From: Microbacterium festucae
GTDB lineage: Bacteria > Actinomycetota > Actinomycetes > Actinomycetales > Microbacteriaceae
Assembly (NCBI RefSeq): GCF_025421715.1
Contig: NZ_JAOEFC010000001.1
Location: 620,001-684,000 of the forward strand
DNA length: 64,000 nucleotides
Direction: 5' to 3'
The notes under the pieces are model-generated. The model did not search any database and was not told where the DNA came from. It saw nothing but the letters and a program-made list of their open reading frames with translations. Numbering within the stretch: position 1 is the stretch's first letter; each line of letters opens with the position of its first letter. Made by a program: the position numbers and the translations under genes. Positions 1 to 9,684 of this stretch are shown one piece after another.

Positions 1-758
1 CTGCGCGCCCGGTACGCCAGATCCACCTGCCCCAGCCAGATGCCGTCCTCGACGACATCGGCGTTCACCTCGGCGCCGCCGAGCCCGGCATCCTCGAGCA
101 GCAGTCGCAGCTTCGTCTCGGGGCGCGACCGCGACCGCTCGTGCAGCAACGGCAGCGCCGCGCGCAGGCTGGCAGCTCCCCGCCGCCGCCCGGCCGCGAC
201 GGCGGCCTCGAGCTGCGCCCGCGTCGCGAGTGCGGGCTGGTCGGTGCGGTGCATGGGCACGCGGATCGCGGCGTCGCCGGCGACGACGAGGTCGTCGACC
301 CCGCGCACGGTCGTGCCCAGCAGCGCCCACGTCGTGGCGGGGCACGTCACCGCGAACCCGGTGACCGGATGCCGGACCACGGCGGTCGACCCGGGGGTCA
401 GCGCATGCCCGGCGACCTGCTCCGAGGCGGGCGCGCGGCGCGGCAGCAGCACCGCGACGTCGAGGCTCCGCCCGTCGACGACCCATCGCGGCAGCGGCAG
501 GTCCCAGAGCACCGCGGCGGTCACGTGGCTGAAGAACTCGTGCGGCGTCATGCGGTGCGCATACTGCTCGGCCCGGCGCCGCAACGCCTGCTCGCCGAAC
601 AGGTCGGCGTGCGGTGCCGCCGGCATCCGACTGCGCACGCCGCGGAACGGGCTGCCGAGATCGCCCGCGCGCAGTCTCCCAGCGCTCACCCCCGCATCGC
701 GGGCATCGGCGACCGAGAAGCTGTCTCCCAGGTGCGGCGGCAGCGGGCGGGGTCTCAT
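1..758 (-). CDS. AbiEi-like / DUF559-type protein, 3' end cut by window edge
   Basis: The first 252 residues of a gene running off the left edge. I recognise the layout of a large actinobacterial family: a short N-terminal winged-helix-like part (about residues 15-45), a middle AbiEi-antitoxin-like region with the typical 'HEFFSHVTAA' stretch (73-82), and the beginning of a VSR-like endonuclease fold marked by RPETKLRLL (212-220) and GQVDLAY. The DUF559 nuclease core itself would lie outside the window. The start is the ATG at 758; six bases upstream is CATCCT, a weak -10-like hexamer, so the mRNA may be leaderless. Function in these orphan fusions is not established; a nuclease role is inference. 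Confidence 0.7.
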   Translation of the reverse strand, partial: MRPRPLPPHLGDSFSVADARDAGVSAGRLRAGDLGSPFRGVRSRMPAAPHADLFGEQALRRRAEQYAHRMTPHEFFSHVTAAVLWDLPLPRWVVDGRSLDVAVLLPRRAPASEQVAGHALTPGSTAVVRHPVTGFAVTCPATTWALLGTTVRGVDDLVVAGDAAIRVPMHRTDQPALATRAQLEAAVAAGRRRGAASLRAALPLLHERSRSRPETKLRLLLEDAGLGGAEVNADVVEDGIWLGQVDLAYRAR

Positions 759-934
759 CGCCCCAGGATGCCCGTGCGCCGCCCCGCGCCCGCCCCTGTC
801 CACAGCCCCGTGCCGGCCCCGCGCTCCTCGCCGCCCTGGTGAGGAAGCTGCGCCCCCCCTTCGCTGGCGCCCAGATGTCGGATGCCGGGCCGCGAGGCCG
901 CGACACGGCGCGAGCGAACGGGGGTGGGGGCGGG

Positions 935-1654
935 TCAGTCGGCGATCGGGATGGTGACGGGGGTCGCGAACTCGGCGCCGCCGCCGGCGAGGGTGAGCGT
1001 CGCGTTGTCGTCCTCGGCTTCGGGCGCGGTCACCAGGGTGAGGCGCGGCGCCATGTCCATCGTGCAGACCTGATCGGCGGCGGGGGCGACGAAGGTCACG
1101 GTGACGGCGGCGCCGGCCACCTCGACGTTCTCGACCACGGGGGCGCACGACGACGAGCCGAAGGTCAGCAGCACGAGCTGGTCGTCGTCGACCCACCCGG
1201 CCGACGGGGTGAACTCCTCGACGGGACCGCCGGAGTAGCCGTCGAGATCGGTGTCGCCGGTGGCATCCGCGTAGGTCACCACGATGTCGAGCTCACGCGT
1301 CGGGTCGACGCCCTCGGGCAGCGCCACGAACGAGGCGCGCGGCACGAGGTCGCGCGTGCACGCCTGGCCCTCGATGTCGGTGAGGGTGACCGCGAGGGTG
1401 CCGTCGGCCTGCACCGTGGCCTCCGAGGCCGTCGGAACGCACGTCGACGAGCCGCTCGTGACCAGCGCGATCGCGGTGCCGCCGGCGAGCCAGGCAGCGT
1501 CGACCTCGAGCTCCTGGCCCGGCTGGACGACACCCGAGGATGCCGGGGCGTCACCCGACGCCGCGGGAGCCGGGGTGTTCGCGGCACAGCCGGCGAGAGC
1601 GAGCATGCCTGCGGCGACGAGGGCGGCGACGGAGAGGAGGCGCGAAGTGGTCAT
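935..1654 (-). CDS. Lipoprotein with two tandem copies of one domain
   Basis: A 239-residue secreted lipoprotein. The signal peptide ends in the lipobox LAGC with Cys23 as the lipidated residue. The mature part is a tandem duplication: the first half has SSTCVPT, GQACTRDLVPR; the second has SSSCAPV, DQVCTMDMAPR. Each copy thus carries a cysteine pair spaced about 35 residues apart, probably a disulfide, and the sequence between is beta-rich. I chose the ATG at 1654, preceded by AGGATGG; an upstream ATG at 1663 is in frame but has no better site. I do not recognise a function. The gene is followed on the same strand by nothing closer than the partial gene at 758; 759-934 shows no gene. Confidence 0.8.
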   Translation of the reverse strand: MTTSRLLSVAALVAAGMLALAGCAANTPAPAASGDAPASSGVVQPGQELEVDAAWLAGGTAIALVTSGSSTCVPTASEATVQADGTLAVTLTDIEGQACTRDLVPRASFVALPEGVDPTRELDIVVTYADATGDTDLDGYSGGPVEEFTPSAGWVDDDQLVLLTFGSSSCAPVVENVEVAGAAVTVTFVAPAADQVCTMDMAPRLTLVTAPEAEDDNATLTLAGGGAEFATPVTIPIAD

Positions 1655-1719
1655 ACCAACCATCCTGCCGTGCCGCACCCGCACCGTGGAACCCGGAGCC
1701 GGTCACATCGGCGTAACGG

Positions 1720-3201
1720 TCACTGCAGGGCGGAGGTGAGGCGCGCCAGGTTGTCGAGCACGGTGGAGCGCAGCGGCTGCTTGTTCCACTCCTCGAGGGT
1801 GAGCTCGCGCGAGCGCGACCGGTAGTCGTCTTCGACGGCGCGCAGCTGCCGCACGAACTCCTCGCCGCGCACGAGGAGGGTGATCTCGAGGTTGAGACCG
1901 AAGGAGCGCATGTCCATGTTGCTCGAGCCGATGACGGCCACCTCGTCGTCGATCGACATCGACTTGGAGTGCAGGATGTAGGGCTTCTCGTACAGCCAGA
2001 TGCGCACACCGGCGCGCAGGAGCGCCTCGTAGTAGCTGCGCTGGGCGTGGTAGACCATCGCCTGGTCGCCCTCCTCCGAGACGAACAGCTCCACCTCGAG
2101 GCCGCGCTGACAGGCGGTCTGGATCGCGGTGAGCAGGCCCTCGTCGGGGACGAAGTAGGGGCTGACGATGATGATCTTGCGCTGGGCGGCGAACAGCAGC
2201 GCCATGAACAGCTTGAGGTTGTTCTGGAACTCGAACCCCGGGCCGGAGGGGACGATCTGGCAGTCGAGGTCGCCGCTGCCGGTGCCCAGTTCGAACAGCT
2301 CGACACCCTCGACGACGTCGCCCGTCTCGGCATACCAATCGGACAGGAACACCGCGTTGACGGAGGCGACGACGGGGCCGTCGAGGCGCGCCATCATGTC
2401 GACCCAGTGCAGGCCGCGGCGGATGTTCTTGCGCAGGTTGTAGGTGGAGTCGGTGACGTTCTGCGACCCGGTGAAGGCCACCGTGCCGTCGACGACGAGG
2501 AGCTTGCGGTGGTTGCGCAGGTCGGGACGCTGGTACTTTCCGCGCAGCGGCTGCACCGGCAGCATGAGGTGCCAGTGCGCGCCCATGTCGTGCAGGCGCT
2601 TCTTCGTCTGGCGGTAGTAGGGCTTGCCCCGGTTGGCCCAGTGGTCCATGAGCACCCGCACCACGACCCCGCGGGCGGCGACCTCTTCGAGCGCCCGGAA
2701 GAAGTCGTCGGTGGTCGCGTCGGTCTGCAGGATGTAGAACTCGACGTGCACGTACTTCTCGGCCTTGCGGATGGCGGCGGCCATGGCGGCGATGCTCTGC
2801 TCGTAGTCGGCGATGAGCGTGGCGCCGTTGTCACCGGCGATCGGCATGGCCCCGAGCTTGCGGTTGAGGCGCACGATCGCGGTGAACCAGTCGGGCGCGT
2901 TGGGACGCAGGGTGCCGAAGTCGAGCCCGTGGCTGGTGGTGCGGATGTAGTCGTTGATCTGGCTCTGCATCTTGCGGCGCTTGCGCGGCAGCCGCGGGTT
3001 GCCGATGAGCAGGAACAGCAGCACGCCCACGAACGGGATGAAGTAGATCGCCAGCAGCCACGCCATCGCGGCGGTGGGACGCCGGTTGCGCGGGACGACG
3101 ATGATCGCGAGGACGCGGATGATGATGTCGGCGACGAGCACCACGATCGGCCAGAAGGCGACGATCGTCAACACCCAGTTGGTGTCATCCCCAGAATCCA
3201 C
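1720..3201 (-). CDS. cls: Cardiolipin synthase (phospholipase D family)
   Basis: A 493-residue membrane enzyme that condenses two phosphatidylglycerols to cardiolipin and glycerol, acting at the inner face of the membrane. Two N-terminal membrane segments (about 9-36 and 46-67, the PLDc_N region) precede two phospholipase D catalytic motifs: H231-K233-D238 in NHRKLLVVDG and H411-K413-D418 in LHSKSMSIDD. Both motifs are intact and the length is typical for bacterial Cls. The start is a GTG at 3201, chosen because GGAGGAG lies three bases upstream; no ATG in frame is nearby. It stands alone, downstream of the small membrane gene at 3244-3435. Confidence 0.95.
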   Translation of the reverse strand: MDSGDDTNWVLTIVAFWPIVVLVADIIIRVLAIIVVPRNRRPTAAMAWLLAIYFIPFVGVLLFLLIGNPRLPRKRRKMQSQINDYIRTTSHGLDFGTLRPNAPDWFTAIVRLNRKLGAMPIAGDNGATLIADYEQSIAAMAAAIRKAEKYVHVEFYILQTDATTDDFFRALEEVAARGVVVRVLMDHWANRGKPYYRQTKKRLHDMGAHWHLMLPVQPLRGKYQRPDLRNHRKLLVVDGTVAFTGSQNVTDSTYNLRKNIRRGLHWVDMMARLDGPVVASVNAVFLSDWYAETGDVVEGVELFELGTGSGDLDCQIVPSGPGFEFQNNLKLFMALLFAAQRKIIIVSPYFVPDEGLLTAIQTACQRGLEVELFVSEEGDQAMVYHAQRSYYEALLRAGVRIWLYEKPYILHSKSMSIDDEVAVIGSSNMDMRSFGLNLEITLLVRGEEFVRQLRAVEDDYRSRSRELTLEEWNKQPLRSTVLDNLARLTSALQ

Positions 3202-3243
3202 GCGCTCCTCCGTCGGTCCAGCCCAGCGTAGCGGGCGGCGGAG

Positions 3244-3435
3244 TCAGCGCCCGGCGCTGTCGCCCGCGACCGGCGGGAGCCCGCGCTTGGCGCGCTCCTC
3301 CGCCTGGATCTGGGCGTAGACGCGGCGCTCGCTGCGATCCATCCGCAGGATCGAGCGCAGCACGTAGATGAACAGCCCCAGCACCACGACGGTGGGCAGC
3401 AGCGACCAGACGACGGCGGTCCAGTACGAGTCCAT
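3244..3435 (-). CDS. Small single-pass membrane protein
   Basis: A 63-residue protein with one hydrophobic segment (about residues 5-28) followed by a charged tail rich in Arg and Glu. Similar short membrane proteins next to cls occur in related actinobacteria, but I know no function. The ATG at 3435 lies exactly six bases after a TACGAT -10 hexamer, so the transcript is probably leaderless, which supports the gene being real despite its size. Confidence 0.7.
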   Translation of the reverse strand: MDSYWTAVVWSLLPTVVVLGLFIYVLRSILRMDRSERRVYAQIQAEERAKRGLPPVAGDSAGR

Positions 3436-3441
3436 GCCTCC

Positions 3442-3447
3442 ATCGTA
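3442..3447 (-). promoter_or_regulatory. -10 hexamer TACGAT, leaderless
   Basis: On the minus strand TACGAT ends six bases before the ATG at 3435, placing the transcription start on the A of the start codon. Confidence 0.5.
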
Positions 3448-3550
3448 ACGGCCGCATCACTTCCTCACCTGCGGGCACTTTCGACAATCCGCCCCCACCG
3501 GGGCACCCTGCGCTCCCACGCCGGCGCCGGGCGGCCCAGGCTCACCTGCC

Positions 3551-4681
3551 ATGACCACCGTCGTGAAGGCCGCCGGAGCGGCCGAGTTCCTCGCCCTCGT
3601 CCCGCGCCTCCTTGGCTACACCGCCGTGCGCAGCGCCGTGCTCGTGCCCACCGCCCGAGGCCGCAGCCTCGGCGCGATGCGCCTCGACCTTCCCCCCGAC
3701 GACCCCGCCATGATCGACATGTTCGCCTCGACGGCGGTCGGGTTCGTGTGCCGCGTGCCCGACGTCGACGCGTTCGTCGTCGTGGTCTACACCGACGAGC
3801 CGATCGGCGACGCCCTCCCGTTCGCGCCCCTCGTGGCGGCGCTGCGCCTGCGCGCCGCCGCGAGCGGGCTGACGATCGTCGACGCGCTCGTGGTCGCCGG
3901 CGACGGCTGGGGATCGCACGACGACCCCGACCTGCCCCCGCACGGTCGCCCCCTGGCCGAGATCGTCACCCGGATGCCGTCGGGCCAGGCCGCTCTCCCC
4001 GCCGATCAGGCCAGCGGCGCGGCCCTGCCGCCGCACTCGGCCGCCGAGCGGCGCCGGGTGGGCGCGGCGATGCGCTCGCTGCGCACGTCGCTGGAGGTGC
4101 TGTGCGGCATCCCCGGCGGTCCGCACACCGAGCGGGTCGACCCGGCGGCGCTGGAGGCGGCGTGCGCCCTCGACGACCTGCCGCGGCTCATCGAGCGCGC
4201 GCTCGCCTGGGCCCCGGACGACCTTCCCGCGATGGACGCGGCGCTCATCGGCTGGTGCCTGGCGCGGCCGTCGCTGCGCGACGTGGCGCTGGTGCAGTGG
4301 GCGGGCGACATCGTCGACGGGGAGGACGCCCTCGACGCGCAGCGCCGGTGGGAGGACGGCGAGGAGTACCCCGCCGACCTCGCCGCCGTGATGTGGGGCG
4401 AGGGCCGCCGGCCCGATCCGGAGCGACTGGGACGCGCGCTCGAGCTCAGCCGTCACGTGGCGGCGCTGCTCTCGGTGCGCCAGCGCCCCGGGCCGCTGGC
4501 GGTATGCGCGTGGCTGTCGTGGGCCCTCGGCCGTTCCACCCACGCCGAGCGCTATGCGCAGCTGGCGCAGGAGATCGATCCCGAGCACGGGCTGGCCGAC
4601 ATCATCCGGTCGTTCGTGGCGGCGGGGCACCTGCCCGACTGGGCGTTCCACCGCCGCCCCGGCATCCCGCTCGGCACGTGA
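3551..4681 (+). CDS. DUF4192 family protein
   Basis: A 376-residue soluble protein. The N-terminus has the DUF4192 signature: EFLALVPRLLGYTAVRSAVLV (first 10-27 region), then RLDLPPDD and a repeated VVVYTDEP strand. The C-terminal third is helical and contains AWLSWALGRSTHAERYAQLA followed by ..LADIIRSFVAAG, which resembles the tetratricopeptide-like end usual in the family. DUF4192 is nearly restricted to actinobacteria and has no assigned role. The gene is convergent with lysS, with a 26-bp gap. No strong Shine-Dalgarno site is visible before the ATG. Confidence 0.85.
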   Translation: MTTVVKAAGAAEFLALVPRLLGYTAVRSAVLVPTARGRSLGAMRLDLPPDDPAMIDMFASTAVGFVCRVPDVDAFVVVVYTDEPIGDALPFAPLVAALRLRAAASGLTIVDALVVAGDGWGSHDDPDLPPHGRPLAEIVTRMPSGQAALPADQASGAALPPHSAAERRRVGAAMRSLRTSLEVLCGIPGGPHTERVDPAALEAACALDDLPRLIERALAWAPDDLPAMDAALIGWCLARPSLRDVALVQWAGDIVDGEDALDAQRRWEDGEEYPADLAAVMWGEGRRPDPERLGRALELSRHVAALLSVRQRPGPLAVCAWLSWALGRSTHAERYAQLAQEIDPEHGLADIIRSFVAAGHLPDWAFHRRPGIPLGT

Positions 4682-4707
4682 GCGCCGTGGCGGGGATGCC
4701 GGCGGTG

Positions 4708-6276
4708 CTACTTGACCAGCGGGAAGAGGATCGTCTCGCGGATGCCGAGCCCGGTGATCGCCATCATGAGGCGGTCGATGCCCATGCCCATGCCACCGGT
4801 GGGCGGCATGCCGTGCTCGAGGGCGCGGAGGAACTCCTCGTCGACGCGCATGGCCTCGTCGTCGCCACGGGCGGCGAGCTTCGCCTGCTCGACGAAGCGC
4901 TCGCGCTGGATGACGGGGTCGACGAGCTCGGAGTAGCCGGTGGCCAGCTCGAAGCCGCGCACGTAGAGGTCCCACTTCTCGACGACGCCCGCGATCGTGC
5001 GGTGCTCGCGCACGAGGGGGCTGGTGTCGAGGGGGAAGTCCATGACGAACGTCGGGCGCTCGAGGCCGCCCTTGACGAAGTGCTCCCACAGCTCTTCGAC
5101 GAACTTGCCGTGCGTGGCGATCTTCTCGGGCACCTCGACTCCGACCTCGGCGGCGAGCGCCTTGAGCTCGTCGATGCCGGTGGCCGGCGTGATGGTGCGG
5201 CCGGCCGCCTCGGACAGGGAGTCGTACATCGAGATGCGGTCCCACTGCCCGCCGAGGTCGTACTCGGTGCCGTCGGCCCAGACGACCGTGGTGGAGCCCG
5301 AGACGGCGACGGCCGCCTGCTGGATCAGCTCCTGGGTGAGGTCGGCGATGCCGTTGTAATCGCTGTAGGCCTGGTAGGCCTCGAGCATCGCGAACTCGGG
5401 GCTGTGGGTGGAGTCGGCGCCCTCGTTGCGGAAGTTGCGGTTGATCTCGAACACCCGGTCGATGCCGCCGACGACGGCGCGCTTGAGGAAGAGCTCGGGC
5501 GCGATGCGCAGGAACAGGTCGGTGTCGAACGCGTTGGACTTGGTGACGAACGGCCGGGCCGAGGCGCCGCCGTGCTGCACCTGCAGCATCGGGGTCTCGA
5601 CCTCGAGGAAGTCGTGGGCGGCGAAGGTGGCACGCAGGCTCGCGTTGGCCTTGGCGCGGGCGATGACCGTCTCACGCGCCCGATCGCGCACGATCAGGTC
5701 GAGGAATCGCGAGCGCACCCGCGACTCCTCGCTCAGCTCGGTGTGCAGGTTCGGCAGCGGCAGCAGCGCCTTGGCGGCGATGGCCCAGTCGGCGACCATG
5801 ATCGACAGCTCGCCGCGGCGGCTCGAGATCACCTGGCCGGTGACCGAGACGTGGTCGCCCAGGTCGACGAGCTCCTTCCACGCCTGCAGCGATTCCTCGC
5901 CCACCTCGGCGAGCGAGACCATCGCCTGGATGCGGCTGCCGTCGCCGGACTGCAGCGACGCGAAGCAGAGCTTGCCGGTGTTGCGGCTGAAGACCACGCG
6001 ACCGGCGACCGAGGCGGTGACCCCGGTCTCGGCGCCGGCTTCGAGGTCGGCGTAGCGGGCACGCAGGGCGGGGATCGTGTCGGTGACCGGCACCGCCACC
6101 GGGTAGGCGCCGCCGGCGGCGTCGGTGCGCTCGGCCAGCAGGCGCTCGCGCTTGGCCAGGCGCACGGCCTTCTGCTCGAAGACGTCGTCGAGGATGTCGT
6201 CGACCTCGGCGGCGGGGGCGTTCGACCCGGTGGGGACGGTCGGCTCGGCGGGCGCGGGTGCGGGCGCGTCGGTCAT
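4708..6276 (-). CDS. lysS: Lysine--tRNA ligase, class II
   Basis: A 522-residue class II aminoacyl-tRNA synthetase that charges tRNA-Lys. After an unstructured Ala/Pro-rich N-terminus comes the OB-fold anticodon-binding domain (about residues 70-190), then the catalytic core with motif 2 (FRNEGADSTHSPEF) and motif 3 (GGMGMGIDRL) near the C-terminus, ending ILFPLVK as in other LysRS. The start is the ATG at 6276 with GAGGAG upstream. It lies 85 bp downstream of the FGE-like gene and is the last gene of the fol block, the place lysS occupies in many actinobacteria (in mycobacteria after panC-panD-coaX). Confidence 0.97.
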   Translation of the reverse strand: MTDAPAPAPAEPTVPTGSNAPAAEVDDILDDVFEQKAVRLAKRERLLAERTDAAGGAYPVAVPVTDTIPALRARYADLEAGAETGVTASVAGRVVFSRNTGKLCFASLQSGDGSRIQAMVSLAEVGEESLQAWKELVDLGDHVSVTGQVISSRRGELSIMVADWAIAAKALLPLPNLHTELSEESRVRSRFLDLIVRDRARETVIARAKANASLRATFAAHDFLEVETPMLQVQHGGASARPFVTKSNAFDTDLFLRIAPELFLKRAVVGGIDRVFEINRNFRNEGADSTHSPEFAMLEAYQAYSDYNGIADLTQELIQQAAVAVSGSTTVVWADGTEYDLGGQWDRISMYDSLSEAAGRTITPATGIDELKALAAEVGVEVPEKIATHGKFVEELWEHFVKGGLERPTFVMDFPLDTSPLVREHRTIAGVVEKWDLYVRGFELATGYSELVDPVIQRERFVEQAKLAARGDDEAMRVDEEFLRALEHGMPPTGGMGMGIDRLMMAITGLGIRETILFPLVK

Positions 6277-6361
6277 GGTGAAAAGGCTCCTCGGGGTCGA
6301 CCACTGATTCTATCGACCGCTCCTGGGCGCTCCCCCGGCAACGGGTCCCCCCGGTCACCGG

Positions 6362-7119
<758 letters not shown>

Positions 7120-7123
<4 letters not shown>

Positions 7124-7824
7124 CGCAGCTCCTCGTCGGGCGCCGGTCCCTGACCGGCTTCGACGAGGGCGCGCTCGACGGTGGAGTGCAGAAGGGGCGA
7201 CAGGTAGCGCCCGGGCGCGGGCACCCCCGCCTGGTCGAGCAGCCGCGCGGCCTGGCGCACGATCGACGCCGAGAACTCCGTCGCGGTGGCGATCGCCTCA
7301 CCGTAGGCGGCGCGGTCGTCTTCGGCCACGACGATCGGCTCGCATCCGAGCTCGACGGCGAGCGCCTGCGCGATGGGCAGCACCGAGCCGGGCGCCGTCA
7401 CCGCCGCGTAGGCCCCGGCCAGCTGACGCAGGTCGATCGAGGTGCCGGTGAAGGTGATCGCCGGGTGCACGGCCAACGGGATGACGCCCTTGCCGACGGC
7501 GGGCGCGAGCACACCGGTGCCGTAGGCGGGGTCGGTGTGCAGCACGAGCTGCCCCGGCTGCCACGCCCCGAGGTCGGCGAGCCCCGTCACCAGGGCCGGC
7601 AGCTCGTCGTGCGGCACCGCGATCACCACGAGCTCGCTGCGGCGAACGACCTCGTCGGCGGCGAGCACCGGCACACCGGGCAGCACCGCCTCGACCCGCT
7701 CGGGATCACTGCCCGAGGTCACCCCGGTGAGGGCGTGCCCCGCGCCGGCGAGCGCCGCGGCGATGATCGGGCCCACGCGGCCCGCACCGATGACCCCGAC
7801 GCCGAGTCTGCCGCTGCGGATCAC
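7120..7824 (-). CDS. Rossmann-fold DUF2520 oxidoreductase-like protein
   Basis: A 234-residue protein with an N-terminal NAD(P)-binding Rossmann fold (GVIGAGRVG at about 8-16) and the C-terminal helical DUF2520 domain with LAVHPAITFTGT and YGEAIATATEFS. The family resembles 6-phosphogluconate dehydrogenase/ketopantoate reductase architecture, and in many actinobacteria it is immediately followed by panC, which suggests a link to pantothenate synthesis; that link is inference, and panC is missing here. The GTG start at 7824 overlaps the stop of the PH-domain gene upstream by 4 nt and has GGAG before it. Confidence 0.88.
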
Positions 7825-9671
7825 GTGCGCTCCTCCGTCGTGGGCGCGGTGGCGACGGCACTCGAGTCCGCGGCGTCCGGCCGCGAAGGCTCGGCCGGCA
7901 CGGCATCCGGGCTCACGGCATCCGGCTCGACGGCACCCGAGTCCGCGGCTTCTGCCCGCGGAGCCTCGGCCGGCGCAGCATCCGGCCGCGGAGCCTCGGC
8001 CGGCGCGGCATCCGGGCTCGCGGCATCCGGCTCGTCGTCCTCGGCGTCCCAGCGGTGCGAACGGTCGGCGGCGGAGGCGGCGACCACCGCGACGGCCACG
8101 TCTTCCCAGACGCGCTGGGTGGCGGCGCGGTCGAGGATGCCGAGGCCCCCCGACACCTGGCCGAGCACGGTGTGTCCGGTGAGGTTGGCGACATCGAGGC
8201 GGCGGTCGAGGGGGCCCTGGCTGATGCGCACCGACTGCAGGCGCGCCAGCGGCAGCACCACCAGCACGCGGCGCAGCACGCCCGAGCGCAGCAGCAGCAC
8301 GTCGGGGGTGAGGCGGAAGCCGTTGCGGCGCCACGACAGCGGGCGCAGCCAGCGCGCCCGCCGCGGGGTCGTCGCGAAGCCGTCGCCCTCGGCGGGGCCG
8401 AGCACGCCCTGCGGGAACAGTCGCTCCTGCTCGTCGGCGGGCAGCCCCGGCAGCAGCAGTCGCAGCACCCGCTCGGCGTCGGCCCGCGTGCCCACCGGCA
8501 GCACGTCGGCGAACTGCACCGACTGGGTGTCGGTGGCCGAGCGCCCCGAGAGGCGGTTGACGCGCAGGCGCCACCAGCCGAACTTGCGCCACAGCAGCGG
8601 CTGGGCGATCTCGACGGCGTGGATGCGCCCCGGCGGGAGGGTCTCGGTGATCGTCGTGAACAGTCCGAAGGTGATGCGGATGCCGGCCGGCGTCGGCGCG
8701 ATCGCGTAGCGCAGCGACCGCGTGATCTGGCGGAACCAGTAGGTTCCGAAACCGATGAGGGCGGGGACGATGGAGAACAGCACCCACGGGGTGCCGAAGA
8801 TCGAGCCGACGACGACGGCGGCGACCAGCGCGATCAGCCACAGCGTGGACCCCGACAGCAGGTGCGCGCCGATGATGCGGCCGGTGGGGATGTGGACGAC
8901 CGATTCCGGCTCTTCGACGGGTGCTTCGGCGCCGTCGATGAGGCCGGTGAGCCCGGCGCCGACGGTGGCCACGGCCGCGCGCGTGCGGGTGCCGGCGGCC
9001 TCGCCGCGGGCCGCCTGCGCGCCCAGGCGGCGACCTGAGGCCAGGCGCAGGATGTCGGCGCGGATCGTCTCGGCGTTGGCCGTCGACAGGTACTCCAGCT
9101 TCACGTTGGAGTCCAGGCCCGCGCCGACGACCTCGAGCTTGGCGGCGCCCAGCAGACGCGCGACCATCGGCCGCGTGAGGTCGACCCCCTGCACGCGGTC
9201 GAGCGGGGCGCGGCGGTGCGTGCGGAACAGCACTCCGCTGCGCACCTCGACGTCGTCGCCGGTGATGCGGAACGTGTGGAAGCGCCACGAGGTCCAGAAC
9301 AGGGCGAGCAGCACCACCAGGGTGACCACGACCGCCAGCAGCGCGATGAGCAGCAATTCGTGCGTCACGAGGTACTCGACCGGGTCGGCCTCGGCGGCGT
9401 ACTCGTCCCACTCGACGCCGTCGGGCAGCATCCACGGGAACACCAGCTCGATCAGGCGGTCGCGCAGGTTGGCGACGACGATGCCGATCAGCACGATGAG
9501 GAACAGGCCGCCGCGCAGCAGCGGCGTCAGCGGGTGCAGCCGGTGCCATTCGCCGTCGCTGAGCGGCGAGCGCACGAGCTCGGCGGGCACCGGCGCGACC
9601 GCCGTCCCGGCGACAGGGGCGGCAGGGGCGGGGGCGGCGGGCTCGGGCGGCGGCGGGGGCAGATCGCTCAC
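7821..9671 (-). CDS. Multi-PH-domain membrane protein (YdbT-like)
   Basis: A 616-residue membrane protein with bacterial PH (bPH2, formerly DUF304) domains. A Pro/Ala-rich N-terminus is followed by two pairs of membrane segments (near residues 50-75 and 100-125, then around 270-310), each followed by a PH-like unit recognisable by FHTFRITGDDVEVRSGVLFRTH, LRYAIAPTPAGIRITFGLF and FRLTPDVLLLRSGVLRR. The last 70 residues are acidic and repetitive (PDAAPAEAPR units). Start GTG at 9671; it follows the single-PH gene by 13 bp. The paired single/multi-PH arrangement equals YdbS-YdbT of firmicutes, whose role in envelope function is only partly known. Confidence 0.88.
   Translation of the reverse strand: MSDLPPPPPEPAAPAPAAPVAGTAVAPVPAELVRSPLSDGEWHRLHPLTPLLRGGLFLIVLIGIVVANLRDRLIELVFPWMLPDGVEWDEYAAEADPVEYLVTHELLLIALLAVVVTLVVLLALFWTSWRFHTFRITGDDVEVRSGVLFRTHRRAPLDRVQGVDLTRPMVARLLGAAKLEVVGAGLDSNVKLEYLSTANAETIRADILRLASGRRLGAQAARGEAAGTRTRAAVATVGAGLTGLIDGAEAPVEEPESVVHIPTGRIIGAHLLSGSTLWLIALVAAVVVGSIFGTPWVLFSIVPALIGFGTYWFRQITRSLRYAIAPTPAGIRITFGLFTTITETLPPGRIHAVEIAQPLLWRKFGWWRLRVNRLSGRSATDTQSVQFADVLPVGTRADAERVLRLLLPGLPADEQERLFPQGVLGPAEGDGFATTPRRARWLRPLSWRRNGFRLTPDVLLLRSGVLRRVLVVLPLARLQSVRISQGPLDRRLDVANLTGHTVLGQVSGGLGILDRAATQRVWEDVAVAVVAASAADRSHRWDAEDDEPDAASPDAAPAEAPRPDAAPAEAPRAEAADSGAVEPDAVSPDAVPAEPSRPDAADSSAVATAPTTEERT
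7955..8015. repeat. Two 30-bp direct repeats within coding sequence
   Basis: Two near-identical copies (7955-7985 and 7986-8015) of a unit beginning CCGCGGAGCCTCGG encode the repeated PDAAPAEAPR tail of the multi-PH protein. The unit length keeps the reading frame, so copy number could change without breaking the protein. Confidence 0.7.
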
Positions 9672-9684
9672 GGTGCGGTTCGCC

